Assembly: GCF_014066305.1 (NCBI RefSeq)
Contig: NW_023501057.1
Span: 496,001 to 560,000, forward strand
Source: Letharia columbiana
Taxonomy: Eukaryota; Ascomycota; Lecanoromycetes; Lecanorales; Parmeliaceae
DNA: 64,000 bases
Direction of reading: 5' to 3'
Shown: positions 1-10,042 of the stretch, piece after piece
How positions within the stretch are numbered: position 1 is the stretch's first letter
Layout: every line of letters starts with the position of its first letter
The notes under the pieces: model-generated
What the model saw: the letters and a program-made list of their open reading frames with translations, nothing else
Databases searched by the model: none
What the model was told of the DNA's origin: nothing
Position numbers and translations under genes: made by a program

Positions 1-1562
1 ACAGGTGATCAATTGCAACAAGATCGAAAGCCTTTTTTACGAGCCAGCGATAGCAGCCGAATACGCGGAACGATGTTTCCACACCTGTGAATGTTTAGCC
101 GTAGCAGACACGCGAACGTCACTAATGCCACAAATCCGATAGATCTTGGGGACGGTAGAATGGTGAACCTTCCAGAGAATCTTCAAAATGCAGTGACTCG
201 ACTTAATCCAGACGGTGCAGCATTGGGACACGAAGCCTGCCTTGCTGGTGAAGCAGCTGGCTGGACGTTCAAGAGCTTAGCAGGGACGGCATGCTGCTCG
301 GGCTATTCCTTCAACGCCTGAGCGCTCAAGAGGCGTATATGATCTATGGTTTTCCATATGTCAGTGATATCATAGCTGGTCTCGTTACCGTTGGTGTTTG
401 TTTGCCAGAACAGCCTCTCCACAGTCTGGCTGGAATGTGCTCTATGTAATCCGCGAGTGTCAAATACGTGCAACGGGAAAGATCCACTCGGAGAGGTTTG
501 GAACGAACGGGAGACGTGATCGATACGGGCATTGGTTCAATAACAGAAGAAAGTATGAGCAGACTCCACCCGGCAGCCACCGCGAACAGCGCTGCTAGCT
601 GCTGCTTGAGACTTGGAATGCAGCTAGAGAGCCTCGTGTGCAAAGCAGCTTACACAATCTGAGAGCTATGCCTCTGATCTTCTACTCGAAAGAGCGTGGC
701 TGTGGGCATGTGCTCGTCCAAAAGATCAATTTTGTCATCCAGACGGTTAGCTCTAGGGTTTCACAGGTCTCCACATTCTTTTTCGTTTGACAATGAAGAA
801 TTTCATTGTGAATAAGGAAGGATGAGAAAGGTTGTGCGGCCACGGGGCCAACCACTCCAAAGGCTGTCAAAGACGTAGGCTTCAGAACTTGTCATATTGA
901 GATCATCTGCTCAAAGAGCAAGTCATTCTCTTCCTATTATATTGGTGATACAGCTCGTATCGTTCATCATCAGCCATATCATGTTAGAAAGGAAACAGCA
1001 GGAAAACCTCACCACCTCCTCATCCACCCCACTAAGGTACCTCCAAATTCAAGCCTAGCTCAGCCTTACGGTTCTCTATTCAACCGAACTTTTCGCCCTC
1101 CTCTTCTTTTCCTTCTTCGTGCGGCGGTACGACTTCTACCTCGTGTTGCCTGGTCATCTTACTCAGTGATGTACCCAAGCGTCGGTTGTACCACAGAGTA
1201 TTGAATTGCACGTCGTTGTGATCCCGGGCAGGCTCTATTCGTTGAAATACTACACCCCATGCAATGTGGGAATGAGAGAGCTGAGGGTGAAGATCGAACA
1301 TACTTTGACCTTGAGGGCTGAGACATTAGAGTACAGAACTCTTTGTCGCTCTGTTCTTGCACGTTGACGGAGAAAGATTACAAATTGGCAGAGTTTGCGC
1401 AAGGAACGATGGTCGGGACAAACAGAGCATATGGGACTCCAAAGGAGGATGGCATTATCAAAATTTGGCTGGTAATTACCAAATGCAAGACACTGCTTGC
1501 TTTTGTGCATGCCTCATGCTCGCAAAGGTCAATAAGTGTTTCGTATCCCATGTATGCAGTCA
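1..1562. other. intergenic, no supported gene
   Basis: Only short overlapping frames (60-116 codons) are present, with no recognisable domain, no codon pattern shared with neighbours and no convincing exon chain. The right part (about 1340-1562) lies directly downstream of the thioredoxin-PITH stop codon and is probably its 3' untranslated region. An exon of a gene lying to the left of the window cannot be excluded. Confidence 0.5.
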
Positions 1563-2723
1563 TCAGTCATGTTCTCCAACTTTCTCAAGCTTCCCCAGAT
1601 CTCTCTTCTCTCCTGTCTCGCCCACAATCCTCATCCTATCGATCCTCACTTTGTCCCCACTCCCTTCCCCATCAACAATGAACACCACTAACGAAGTGAT
1701 ATTTTGAAACTTGACGAAGCGTAGCTCAACCTTGGCGGTCCCAGTCTTTTCGTCCCAATCTCGAGGGCTTAACGTAATAGCCTGCGTAGCTGGCAAGTCT
1801 TCTGCCTCATCAAAACCTAGTACGTGCGCGCGATTCGAATAAAGCTGGATGGTCTTCGGCCGCATTGGAGGCTCATCATCATCTTTTCCTGGTAAGGAAG
1901 TGATGTGTAGCGTATGAACCTTCAGTGTCGACATGAATGGGACGTAGAGCATGAGCTGCTCATCCGTATCACTCTCCACCCAGTCCTTCTTATCCTCTTC
2001 CTCGTTCGAAGGCCCCTTGCCTTTGCCCTTCCCACTGTCCAGCGCGGACGGCTTGCTGTTGTCGAAAAGCGTTCTCGCGGTGCCACATTCGCTGGCCGAG
2101 TTCAGTAGGTCGAGACCCCGAACATCCACTTGATCCGTCACGTCGCTGTAGCCCTTGGGCAGACTCGCAGCCATCCAGGATGCTGAACCACTGCTACTTG
2201 CCTCCCCGAATCCATTCGCACCATCTGAATCTGCTTCTGCTGAAAGCTTCTTGACTACCGCCTGGAGCTTTCGTGGGTCGGCTCCTTTTATGCTTTCGAC
2301 GATTTCCGGTGTTCTTGAATATAATAAAAGTAGGGAGCCTAGGAGACTGGTGATTAGTTAAGTGTCCCTAATTTTAGTTTGGGCGTCTGTTACCTACGCC
2401 GTAACTCCGTATCGTTGTGCAACTTCCCGTTGTTGTTCAGTGTCGACCTTAGCAAATGTGATCTTATTTGGTCGAGATAGCTGCGCCGAAAGCTGTTCAT
2501 AAATCGGAGCTATCTGTTTGCATGGTCCACACCAGTCTGCGTAGACTGTAGGAAACCGAATCAGCGTATTATCTTTACAAGGAGCTGCTTGGAATGAGGC
2601 GCCCTCAGGTAGTAGGATTAAGTGGGGTAAGTGAGCTTGCTTACAGTCTGTCACTACTATCTTGGAGGATCGAAGTAGACTGTCAAACTGGCTTTTCGAG
2701 CCTATATGCACTGTTTTCGACAT
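1563..2723 (-). CDS. txl1: thioredoxin-like protein with C-terminal PITH domain (TXNL1/Txl1 type), one frame break
   Basis: Three exons read on the minus strand: 2723-2645, 2545-2398 and 2338-1563, with introns of 99 and 59 nt. The thioredoxin domain (about residues 1-105) carries the redox motif WCGPC and, after exon 2, LPTFIIFKN with the conserved cis-proline. A Ser/Gly linker leads to a PITH domain, the proteasome-binding module of TXNL1, from about residue 150. TXNL1-family proteins are thiol reductases associated with the 26S proteasome, cytosolic or nuclear. The start at 2723 gives MSKTVHIGSK; an in-frame ATG at 2759 would add 12 residues. The spliced length is 3n+1. The frame that encodes PTFIIFKNT breaks at the GG on the minus strand at 2306-2307, and EIVESIKGADPRK continues one base over. 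An alternative acceptor (exon start 2346) restores an open frame but loses the cis-Pro strand. Corrected length would be about 333 residues. Confidence 0.85.
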
Positions 2724-3290
2724 CTTAGTAGAATAGGTTTCTGCAAAAAGTACGGTCATATGCTGACGAACGAGTGATCCAATTGTGTAAGGATCGTCAA
2801 AAGTCTTGGCGCTCGGATATAAAAGGTTCTTCTCCGCATGTTGCGAGTGTTATACACATATCATTGTACAATGTACTGGCAAGGTCGCGTATGGGCTCAT
2901 TCTAGGCATACTTTGATGCCCTGCCAGCTTCAGAAGTTATCTACTAGGACACTAGGATGGTGAATACCCCAGGACGACGATTTCCTTGACTTTTCACATG
3001 ACATGTGAACGCAGTAGCCAGATTGTGAACCTCCTACTCTGGAGACAGTTAAATCCCATGGAAGCTGTATTTGTGTGATACGCACCGTATCGAGTCTACT
3101 AGTCCTTTTCTGTTCGCCGATTTATGGGTCTGAGGCCAGCCCTTGTCTGTATCCATAACTTCTCATCATCCTTTTTTGAAATTAGAACCCTTTGAAGAAT
3201 AGTAACATCAAAAGCGCATCCTGGGGAGAAGACTGCTCTGTTGCCATGTACAGGATCCTTGTCCCTTGAAATCTGCCTCCTAGCAACACC
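2724..3290. promoter_or_regulatory. shared divergent promoter region, txl1 / DPH6
   Basis: The 567 bp separate the two start codons of divergently transcribed genes, so both promoters must lie here. A 17-nt perfect inverted repeat with a one-base centre (TTCACATG-A-CATGTGAA) sits at 2993-3009. No gene is seen. Promoter function is inferred from position only. Confidence 0.5.
2993..3009. repeat. 17-nt inverted repeat in divergent promoter
   Basis: TTCACATG, one A, then CATGTGAA: arms of 8 bp, perfect. It contains CACATG/CATGTG half-sites resembling E-box-like elements. It may bind a dimeric regulator, but no protein can be named. Confidence 0.6.
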
Positions 3291-5495
3291 ATGGGTGACA
3301 ACCCCAAATCACTGACTGTCATTGGGCTCATATCCGGTGGCAAGGACTCTTTCTTCTCGGTACTACACTGTCTAGCCAACAATCATCGGGTTGTTGCTCT
3401 TGCGAATCTGTATCCGCCACAGGCACTGTCACTGGGCGGAATCTCAGAAGATCTCAACAGCTACATGTATCAAACAGCTGGTCACAGACTTACGCCCCTC
3501 TATTCAGACGCACTGGGATTGCCAGTATTCCGTCAGGAGATATCTGGCTCAGCATTGAACCCGTCAAAGGTCTACGAATATGCTGGAGATAATCAACAAG
3601 ATTCCCAACGAGTTGACGAGACAGAGGATTTGATGGAATTACTTCGCAGAATTCTTCAGCAATATCCACATGTAAATGCGGTCTGCTCCGGAGCAATACT
3701 CAGTACCTACCAACGCACACGGATCGAGTCTGTAGCCCGACGCCTCAATCTTGTCCCGTTGAGCTACTTATGGCAGTATCCTTCTCTTCCTCCACCATCA
3801 GCTGGCGGTTTACTTGATGACATGGCAGCTGTTGGCTTGGATGTGCGTATCGTGAAGGTCGCTTCTGGCGGGCTGGAAGAGGAATTGCTGTGGCAGAATT
3901 TGATGGATCGAAAAGTACGAGCAAGGGTCGAGAAGGGTATGCGCAGGTTTGGAGGTAGTGTTCTAGGTGAGGGTGGGGAGTACGAAACCCTCGTTGTAAA
4001 TGGACCAATGGGAGTATTCAGGAAAAATATTGTGGTCGACGACCAAGAGATGTGGATAGAAAAGGGTGGAGGTGGTGAGGCATGGTTGGCGTTTAGAGAA
4101 CATGCCGGAACAATGGTGACCAACGACGATAGCGAACCTTCCGACGGTCAAGAGTGGAAAACATTACTGAGAACCATCGGACTATGGGATGGGGAGTTTG
4201 AAGAATTATATCACCACCTGAGGGGCAAGATACCCTTCATTACTGGTCAAGCAAATCCGCATATAGTCACTGGTCAAACGAAGGCCAAGAATCCGAGAAA
4301 AATTCCAACCCGTTGGGAAGTAAAACCCGTCGTCTTCAGAACCCAGGCAATGCTCACGATCTCTAATATGACATCTCGTGGGCCGAATACCATTGCCACA
4401 GACCAAATGTCGGATATCAATTCGAGAATACTTGAATTCCTTACGGAAAACGACCGCTCAACAGACGATATCATCTTCACTACCATGTTGCTTCGATCGA
4501 TGGCAGATTTCCCAGGACTTAATAGCATCTATGGGCAATTATTTAAGAGACCAAACCCACCAGCCCGAGTGACTGTAGCATGTGGAGAGTCTCTGCCAGA
4601 CGAGGTGAGTGTCATGGTCTCATTCGTCGTCAATCTGGGCGCTCTTGCGGCTCGAGAGGGTCTGCATATTCAATCAAGATCCTACTGGGCACCTGCCAAT
4701 ATTGGACCCTACTCGCAAGCAATATCTGTGCCAACGAACACCGAACATGGCTCCGCTATAGTATACCTTGCTGGACAGATACCCTTGGTACCGGCATCGA
4801 TGGAGGTATTGCAAGTTGAGGACGGCAACAAACAAATGGATAGTGAAAATGAGAATGAAATGGATTCATTCTCAAAGCGGGCATGCTTGGCCTTGCAACA
4901 TCTATGGAGAATTGGGAAAACCATGAATGTGAGTTGGTGGACAGGAGGCATTGCTTTCATCAGTGGTAAGAGTGACGTGCGAATGAAAGCAATCATAGCG
5001 TGGGAAATCTGGAAAGGGGTGCACCAGAAGGAGCTGTGGGAGAAAGACGGAGTGGAAGAGGATGGTCTGGACGCATGGGACAAGAAGTACGGTGGCTTGG
5101 GAAGTTTCATGAAAGATGAGGTAGAAGTTCAGTCTCTACCCGACATTGCACGGCTCTCAATCTCCCCATTCGTTGGACCACCCGGTTTCTTTGCGGTTCA
5201 AGTGGACGAGCTACCGCGTGGTTGTAATATCGAATGGCAGGCTCTTGGAGTTACGAACCCATACGTTGACATCGTCTCATATGCCACAATATCCTTGACA
5301 TCATCGGATGAAGAGTTTCGTACGGTACTATTGGCGACTGTGGAGGGTTGTAGACCTCAGCTGCAACAAGCAACGGTTTATACACAACGTACAGCACTAC
5401 TTAGCGGTCTCAGCATGCAAGTTTTCCCCTGCAGTGCCGTCTACGGACCCGAAGGCGAAGAAGTTGCTGCTGGAATAGTCCTTCAACAAGCTTAG
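3291..5495 (+). CDS. DPH6: diphthine--ammonia ligase (ATP-PPase plus Rid-like domains)
   Basis: Single exon of 734 residues. DPH6 catalyses the last step of diphthamide synthesis, the ATP-dependent amidation of diphthine on elongation factor 2, in the cytosol. The N-terminal ATP-pyrophosphatase domain begins at once with the PP-loop SGGKDS at residues 15-20. The conserved GEGGEYETLV motif of this family lies near residue 226. The C-terminal half carries Rid/YjgF-like sequence (the NIGPYSQAI and VYLAGQIPLVP segments, about residues 465-500), giving the two-part architecture of fungal DPH6 such as yeast YLR143W, which has a similar length. The ATG at 3291 immediately precedes the PP-loop strand, as expected. 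The gene diverges from the thioredoxin-PITH gene. The frame is intact throughout. Confidence 0.93.
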   Translation: MGDNPKSLTVIGLISGGKDSFFSVLHCLANNHRVVALANLYPPQALSLGGISEDLNSYMYQTAGHRLTPLYSDALGLPVFRQEISGSALNPSKVYEYAGDNQQDSQRVDETEDLMELLRRILQQYPHVNAVCSGAILSTYQRTRIESVARRLNLVPLSYLWQYPSLPPPSAGGLLDDMAAVGLDVRIVKVASGGLEEELLWQNLMDRKVRARVEKGMRRFGGSVLGEGGEYETLVVNGPMGVFRKNIVVDDQEMWIEKGGGGEAWLAFREHAGTMVTNDDSEPSDGQEWKTLLRTIGLWDGEFEELYHHLRGKIPFITGQANPHIVTGQTKAKNPRKIPTRWEVKPVVFRTQAMLTISNMTSRGPNTIATDQMSDINSRILEFLTENDRSTDDIIFTTMLLRSMADFPGLNSIYGQLFKRPNPPARVTVACGESLPDEVSVMVSFVVNLGALAAREGLHIQSRSYWAPANIGPYSQAISVPTNTEHGSAIVYLAGQIPLVPASMEVLQVEDGNKQMDSENENEMDSFSKRACLALQHLWRIGKTMNVSWWTGGIAFISGKSDVRMKAIIAWEIWKGVHQKELWEKDGVEEDGLDAWDKKYGGLGSFMKDEVEVQSLPDIARLSISPFVGPPGFFAVQVDELPRGCNIEWQALGVTNPYVDIVSYATISLTSSDEEFRTVLLATVEGCRPQLQQATVYTQRTALLSGLSMQVFPCSAVYGPEGEEVAAGIVLQQA

Positions 5496-5903
5496 GCATT
5501 CCGGAGCTCCACTTATAGGAGCAACAGGTAATCAGTATCACAAGCCTGAGCAATTGAAACTCTGTAGATAGGTGCTTATCAGATTGATTGTTTTACCAAT
5601 GATCGTGTTTGAAACCACCTTGTTTGACAACTTCTAGCCTTTCTATAGCTTTGAGCCATAGTTGTCACAAAAGTCGGCATGAGACGTCCAATGGGGCCTA
5701 GCGTACTTCTGCCCTATGCACGGCGACGTATCCGTAGAAGACATTAAAGGTCCGCGAAATCAACACCTCCCAACGTTTCCAATCCAGGTGTTGAAAGACC
5801 GAAGCAATTTTTCGCAGAATGGCAGTATTTACCTATCCGCAGCGCTATCCAAGCTACCACATACACCCCCGGGGGAGCCTTGTTTGAGCATTCACGTCTC
5901 GAT
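5496..5903. other. intergenic, DPH6 3' end and SEC59 5' region
   Basis: About 400 bp between tandem plus-strand genes. Nothing recognisable is encoded. It should hold the DPH6 polyadenylation signals and the SEC59 promoter. Confidence 0.5.
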
Positions 5904-8768
5904 ATGCCCCAGGCTCAAGCCGCTCTTCTGAAAGCGAACGCTGATGAAAACAATCATCCAAATCGATCTCCAAGGCTTTCGCGCTCCCCTCATCCGTACA
6001 GCAAGCAACAGAGCGATGTGCTCCAAGACAACGGAAATGCCGCGGCATGCCTACGCAATGCCCTCGTCGGTCCAACCGTGACCGCCTCTCTGAACTCTAA
6101 AAAGAATGAACATACATATTTCGACGCTGACCATCGGAAGAGACGGAAAGGTTCCTCCTCGCCGAGTGACAGTGGTACCGAAGCCGACGATGAGCGTGGA
6201 CGTAACTCATTACTAGGGTTACCTGCCCCACCCATCAGGCCAAGGAAAGGTCTCAAAGGCCCCAATGGCTCGGGAACGGACAGCCCGTTGCTGACACCCT
6301 CGTACCTGGACGCGGAATCCCGCAAACTGGACTCAAAAGCACAAATCAAGCGTTGGGGGAGCTTACAAAGTCAGAGTTGCACTGATGAAGAGACGATCAA
6401 ACTCAGACAAAAGTTCAATCAGAGAAGACGAGCAGAGCTTATACGGAGGGTCTCGGAAACGAGCTTGATGGGAGCCATTGGCTTCATCGCCTGCCGCAGT
6501 GACAGTGGATGGCTTTTGCGCCTATGGGCTGGAGGGTATCTTCACTCCAGCTTCCTTGCGTCGGAATCCCGCCTCGATCACGTCCCGATAGCGCTTTTGA
6601 GCCATGCTGTCGTTGTACTGGGTCTCTATGCTCTCTACCCGGTTCGGATCATATACAAGAATCATGCTCTAAGTGTGTCCAAGAATCGGTCTCGGTTCTA
6701 CATTCACATTCCAGCAGCATTTGACCCAGCCCCATTACTCTACCCTATACTTGTTCCTGTCTTTGTGGCATTGTCGTTGATGCATGCAGATCCAAGATTC
6801 CTACTTCCTAACCTTGTTCTGAGCATTTCCTCGATACCTAGTAAGATCATTCCATTTGGCAGTGATCTACCATGGTATAGCTCTTGGCAATGGATCCTAT
6901 CCACCACGCCTGTCTTGGCCTCTCAGATATGGTACTTGAACAACGGTCAAACTCCAATGTGGCTTGAACATGCTGTACATGATGTAGTTGGTGTTGAGGT
7001 TCTGGTACTACTATACCCACTTCATCAAGCTCTATTGCCCACGTTGGGGTACCTGACTACGACAAGCCTCTTGCCAGCGGAACTGCAACTCCTTTCTGCT
7101 TCCATGATCAATCTACTCATAGACTCTGCATCACCACAAGCTTCGATCTTGCAATCACTCGTGTGGATAGGTGGTCTATTCATCTTCATACTGTGTGGTA
7201 AGGTTCTCAGATGGGGGGTAGCGCTCGCTCGTATACCAACTTGGCGCTATCGACGGCCTAGAAACCACATCCGTGGAAACAAGGGTGCCTTATACACGAT
7301 GGACGAATTCTTGAATAGGAAACTCAACAATTGGGGCTTGATGGCCATAGACTCTGAAGCTTCAGAAAGCGAGGAGCCCCAGAGACGCCCCAAATTTCAC
7401 GCGCGAAAGCGAAGTATGCAACTGCCGAAGCTGGACACGCCCGAGAACGAGCCAACGGAAGGTGGCAGTTCAGCTCAGTACGCTTTGGAGATGCCGATCT
7501 TAGCTTTGAAGGATCAGAAACAGCCAGCAATTCCCGGAGTGAGTGGCACAACCAAAGTTCCTCGAAAGATGATGGAACGCCAACGACGATATACTCTGCC
7601 TTCATACGTCGGCTCACCTCCAGATAGCCCGTCGAAAGCCTCTCTCGAACGTAGCAGAATGTCTCCATTCTCGTCCGCCAAGTCATGGTCTTTTCGCTCC
7701 CTGACCAAAGCCCAGGCGACTGTTGTGAAATGGATGTTCGCACTCTATGTGTATGCTACAGTGACTGCGGTAATTGCTTTTGCTATCAGGCCCTACGTTG
7801 GCGGCAAAGCTTTGCACGGGCAGGAACCGGTAGGTTGGGCTCTCGGCTACCTACTCGGAGACCTACATCTGTCGAGATACCTAGTGTCTAAATGGAGTCT
7901 CGAGGACTGGATTTGCTTGCCGCAAGGAACTCCTCCTTATTCAATTCTCGACATTCGCAGCTGGAAGGAGCTATTTCGACCCGAAAACGTAGGAGCCGCC
8001 AACCTACGATTGCTCATCTGCGCTTACTGTCTCAGCATCATCCTCGCTGGCTTGACAGTTGTATTTCGCCTCAGTACTGTAGCCGACGTCGACACACGAC
8101 GTAAAGTATTCCATGGCATGATGGTGGTCATGTTTTTACCTACCACTTTCATTGACCCCACATTCATCTCGCTTGCGCTGATACTCATTCTGGCCGTCTT
8201 TCTCCTTCTCGACCTCTTCCGAGCATCACAGTTGCCTCCACTTTCGAAGCCATTGACCTACTTTTTGGCTCCCTATGTTGATGGCAGGGACCATCGGGGT
8301 CCGGTCATCGTATCGCACATCTTCCTATTGATCGGCTGTGCCATACCTCTCTGGCTATCTCTGGCAGCTATTGAGCGGACAGGAGACACTCCTTGGAAAG
8401 GATGGGACGTATCGCGACGAGAACTTAGCATGATCAGCGGGGTCGTCTGCGTCGGCATGGGAGATGCAGCGGCGTCATTGATAGGACGACGCTATGGACG
8501 GCGAAGATGGTGCTGGAGTGGAGGCAAGAGCTTTGAAGGCAGCTTTGCTTTTGCTGTGGCTGTGGTCTTGGGGCTGGGCTTTGCAAGGCTATGGCTTCTC
8601 CTAGGAGGCTGGGCTGGCGATCATGGAGACTCGTGGGCTACTACGTTGGGCAAAGCCTGTATTGCCGGTACAGGCGCAAGTCTCACAGAGGCAGTGTTAA
8701 CAGGCGGCAATGACAATGTCATCGTGCCTATCATCCTTTGGCTTCTCGTACGAGGCTTGAGGATATGA
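5904..8768 (+). CDS. SEC59: dolichol kinase
   Basis: Single exon. The open frame reaches upstream of 5904 only through a TTG, so the first ATG (5904, MPQAQAALL) is taken as the start, giving 954 residues. Dolichol kinase phosphorylates dolichol with CTP in the ER membrane to make the lipid carrier for N-glycosylation, O-mannosylation and GPI anchors. The N-terminal ~180 residues are hydrophilic and Ser/Arg-rich, as in other filamentous-fungal SEC59. They are followed by many hydrophobic helices interrupted by a second polar stretch (about residues 470-590). The C-terminal catalytic region has RRKVFHGMMV, a DLFRASQLPP segment and GMGDAAASLIGRRYG (about residue 850), which correspond to the conserved CTP-binding region. 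The frame is intact. Confidence 0.92.
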   Translation: MPQAQAALLKANADENNHPNRSPRLSRSPHPYSKQQSDVLQDNGNAAACLRNALVGPTVTASLNSKKNEHTYFDADHRKRRKGSSSPSDSGTEADDERGRNSLLGLPAPPIRPRKGLKGPNGSGTDSPLLTPSYLDAESRKLDSKAQIKRWGSLQSQSCTDEETIKLRQKFNQRRRAELIRRVSETSLMGAIGFIACRSDSGWLLRLWAGGYLHSSFLASESRLDHVPIALLSHAVVVLGLYALYPVRIIYKNHALSVSKNRSRFYIHIPAAFDPAPLLYPILVPVFVALSLMHADPRFLLPNLVLSISSIPSKIIPFGSDLPWYSSWQWILSTTPVLASQIWYLNNGQTPMWLEHAVHDVVGVEVLVLLYPLHQALLPTLGYLTTTSLLPAELQLLSASMINLLIDSASPQASILQSLVWIGGLFIFILCGKVLRWGVALARIPTWRYRRPRNHIRGNKGALYTMDEFLNRKLNNWGLMAIDSEASESEEPQRRPKFHARKRSMQLPKLDTPENEPTEGGSSAQYALEMPILALKDQKQPAIPGVSGTTKVPRKMMERQRRYTLPSYVGSPPDSPSKASLERSRMSPFSSAKSWSFRSLTKAQATVVKWMFALYVYATVTAVIAFAIRPYVGGKALHGQEPVGWALGYLLGDLHLSRYLVSKWSLEDWICLPQGTPPYSILDIRSWKELFRPENVGAANLRLLICAYCLSIILAGLTVVFRLSTVADVDTRRKVFHGMMVVMFLPTTFIDPTFISLALILILAVFLLLDLFRASQLPPLSKPLTYFLAPYVDGRDHRGPVIVSHIFLLIGCAIPLWLSLAAIERTGDTPWKGWDVSRRELSMISGVVCVGMGDAAASLIGRRYGRRRWCWSGGKSFEGSFAFAVAVVLGLGFARLWLLLGGWAGDHGDSWATTLGKACIAGTGASLTEAVLTGGNDNVIVPIILWLLVRGLRI

Positions 8769-10042
8769 TTGATTTGTTTGCTCGATTTAGCGGTCGGTGT
8801 TTCGGAGAAATATCATGGCAAACTGGTGGTAGCCTTGATGAGGCAGCTTTCTCGGCAAATTTGGGAAGTTACTTTAATGTTATTGGTTCATATCTTCTAG
8901 AATGAAGCTGAGAGTGCAGGGACCATGACACACCATCTCCTCCCTCAGCCTGATAGAAAAAGGTAGGCTGTCGCAGCCGAACAGCAACAGGATCGGAATA
9001 CTCAATACAGCCAAGAAGTCTCAGACTAAAACTAAGCTTACCCTTTGAGTCAGTAACATGCATTGGTTGACATGTGTTATCGAGTACTTGATGGAGAAAG
9101 CAGCATATGTGACTGCTGAAAAGCCCGGTTTGACTGTTTGACGGTTTGACGATGCCAGGGTACTCATTTTCATTTTCTCCGGGGCATCAAACTGAGCCAG
9201 AGCAAACCAGAGTCAAACCATTGTATATATTCCCTTACTTATCTGTGCAACATGGTGATTATTGTCAATATTAATGTCTATTGCCCATACTGTAGAAAAG
9301 TGACGTGCTCGTCGTATGACTTGCTCGGCTTGTAGACCAAATGTCCTACTGTCTGGTGCTGTGTGATCCCTCGGATGCTTATCCTCTTATCGGTACTAGC
9401 GGCTTTTGATAAGAAGTGAAGTGGGAGAGCGGGCGCCTACGAGTAAGGTATTATTGTCCTGTCACCGTCTCGCCCGTGATTCCTACAAATCCATCATGAT
9501 TCTGCTCGGCGTCCGTCTTGGATAACACACATATATACACTTATACAGCTCCCTTTCTTTAACATTAGTTTATATCATATATCATCTAATCACCTACCTT
9601 AATCGTCGAGGGTAATCGCTCTCTTGGCGTCCTGGACCGCGTCGAGTCATAGGCCTATACCTAGGCCTCCGCTCGCCTGACTACATCACGCTTTACTGCT
9701 TCTGATACACACATCATACCCTGTACCCCGCGTCGCCTGGCAACTCTGGGAATTACTCTAAGCAGCATACTCCAGTGCTGTAGCCAAGTTCCCTGCATCT
9801 GCAGCACCCCCAACGGCAAATCGGAATGGTTCTAACGGCCTTCCCCTTGCGAGGATCTGCGACCTGCATCTAACATGACAACCTCTTAAACCTCAACCTT
9901 TGGCAACCTTCAACCACCAAACGCACTTCCAATGTACAACTCCTTGACAGCTACCCTTTACCCTCATCTGCAGTGGTAACGCTGCTCCGAACCTAGTCAG
10001 CTGGACCGAGAGAAGCAGGACACCCGCGTCTGACCTTCTATC
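8769..10042. other. intergenic, ATG1 upstream region with short direct repeats and upstream ORFs
   Basis: No gene is seen. Three direct copies of GTTTGAC at 8-bp spacing lie at 9128-9150, and an inverted copy (GTCAAAC) lies near 9212. AT-rich TATA-like tracts occur around 9530-9590. Two short upstream reading frames precede the ATG1 start: 9875-9889 (4 codons) and 9932-9979 (15 codons). The transcription start is unknown, so whether these are in the leader is inference. Confidence 0.5.
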
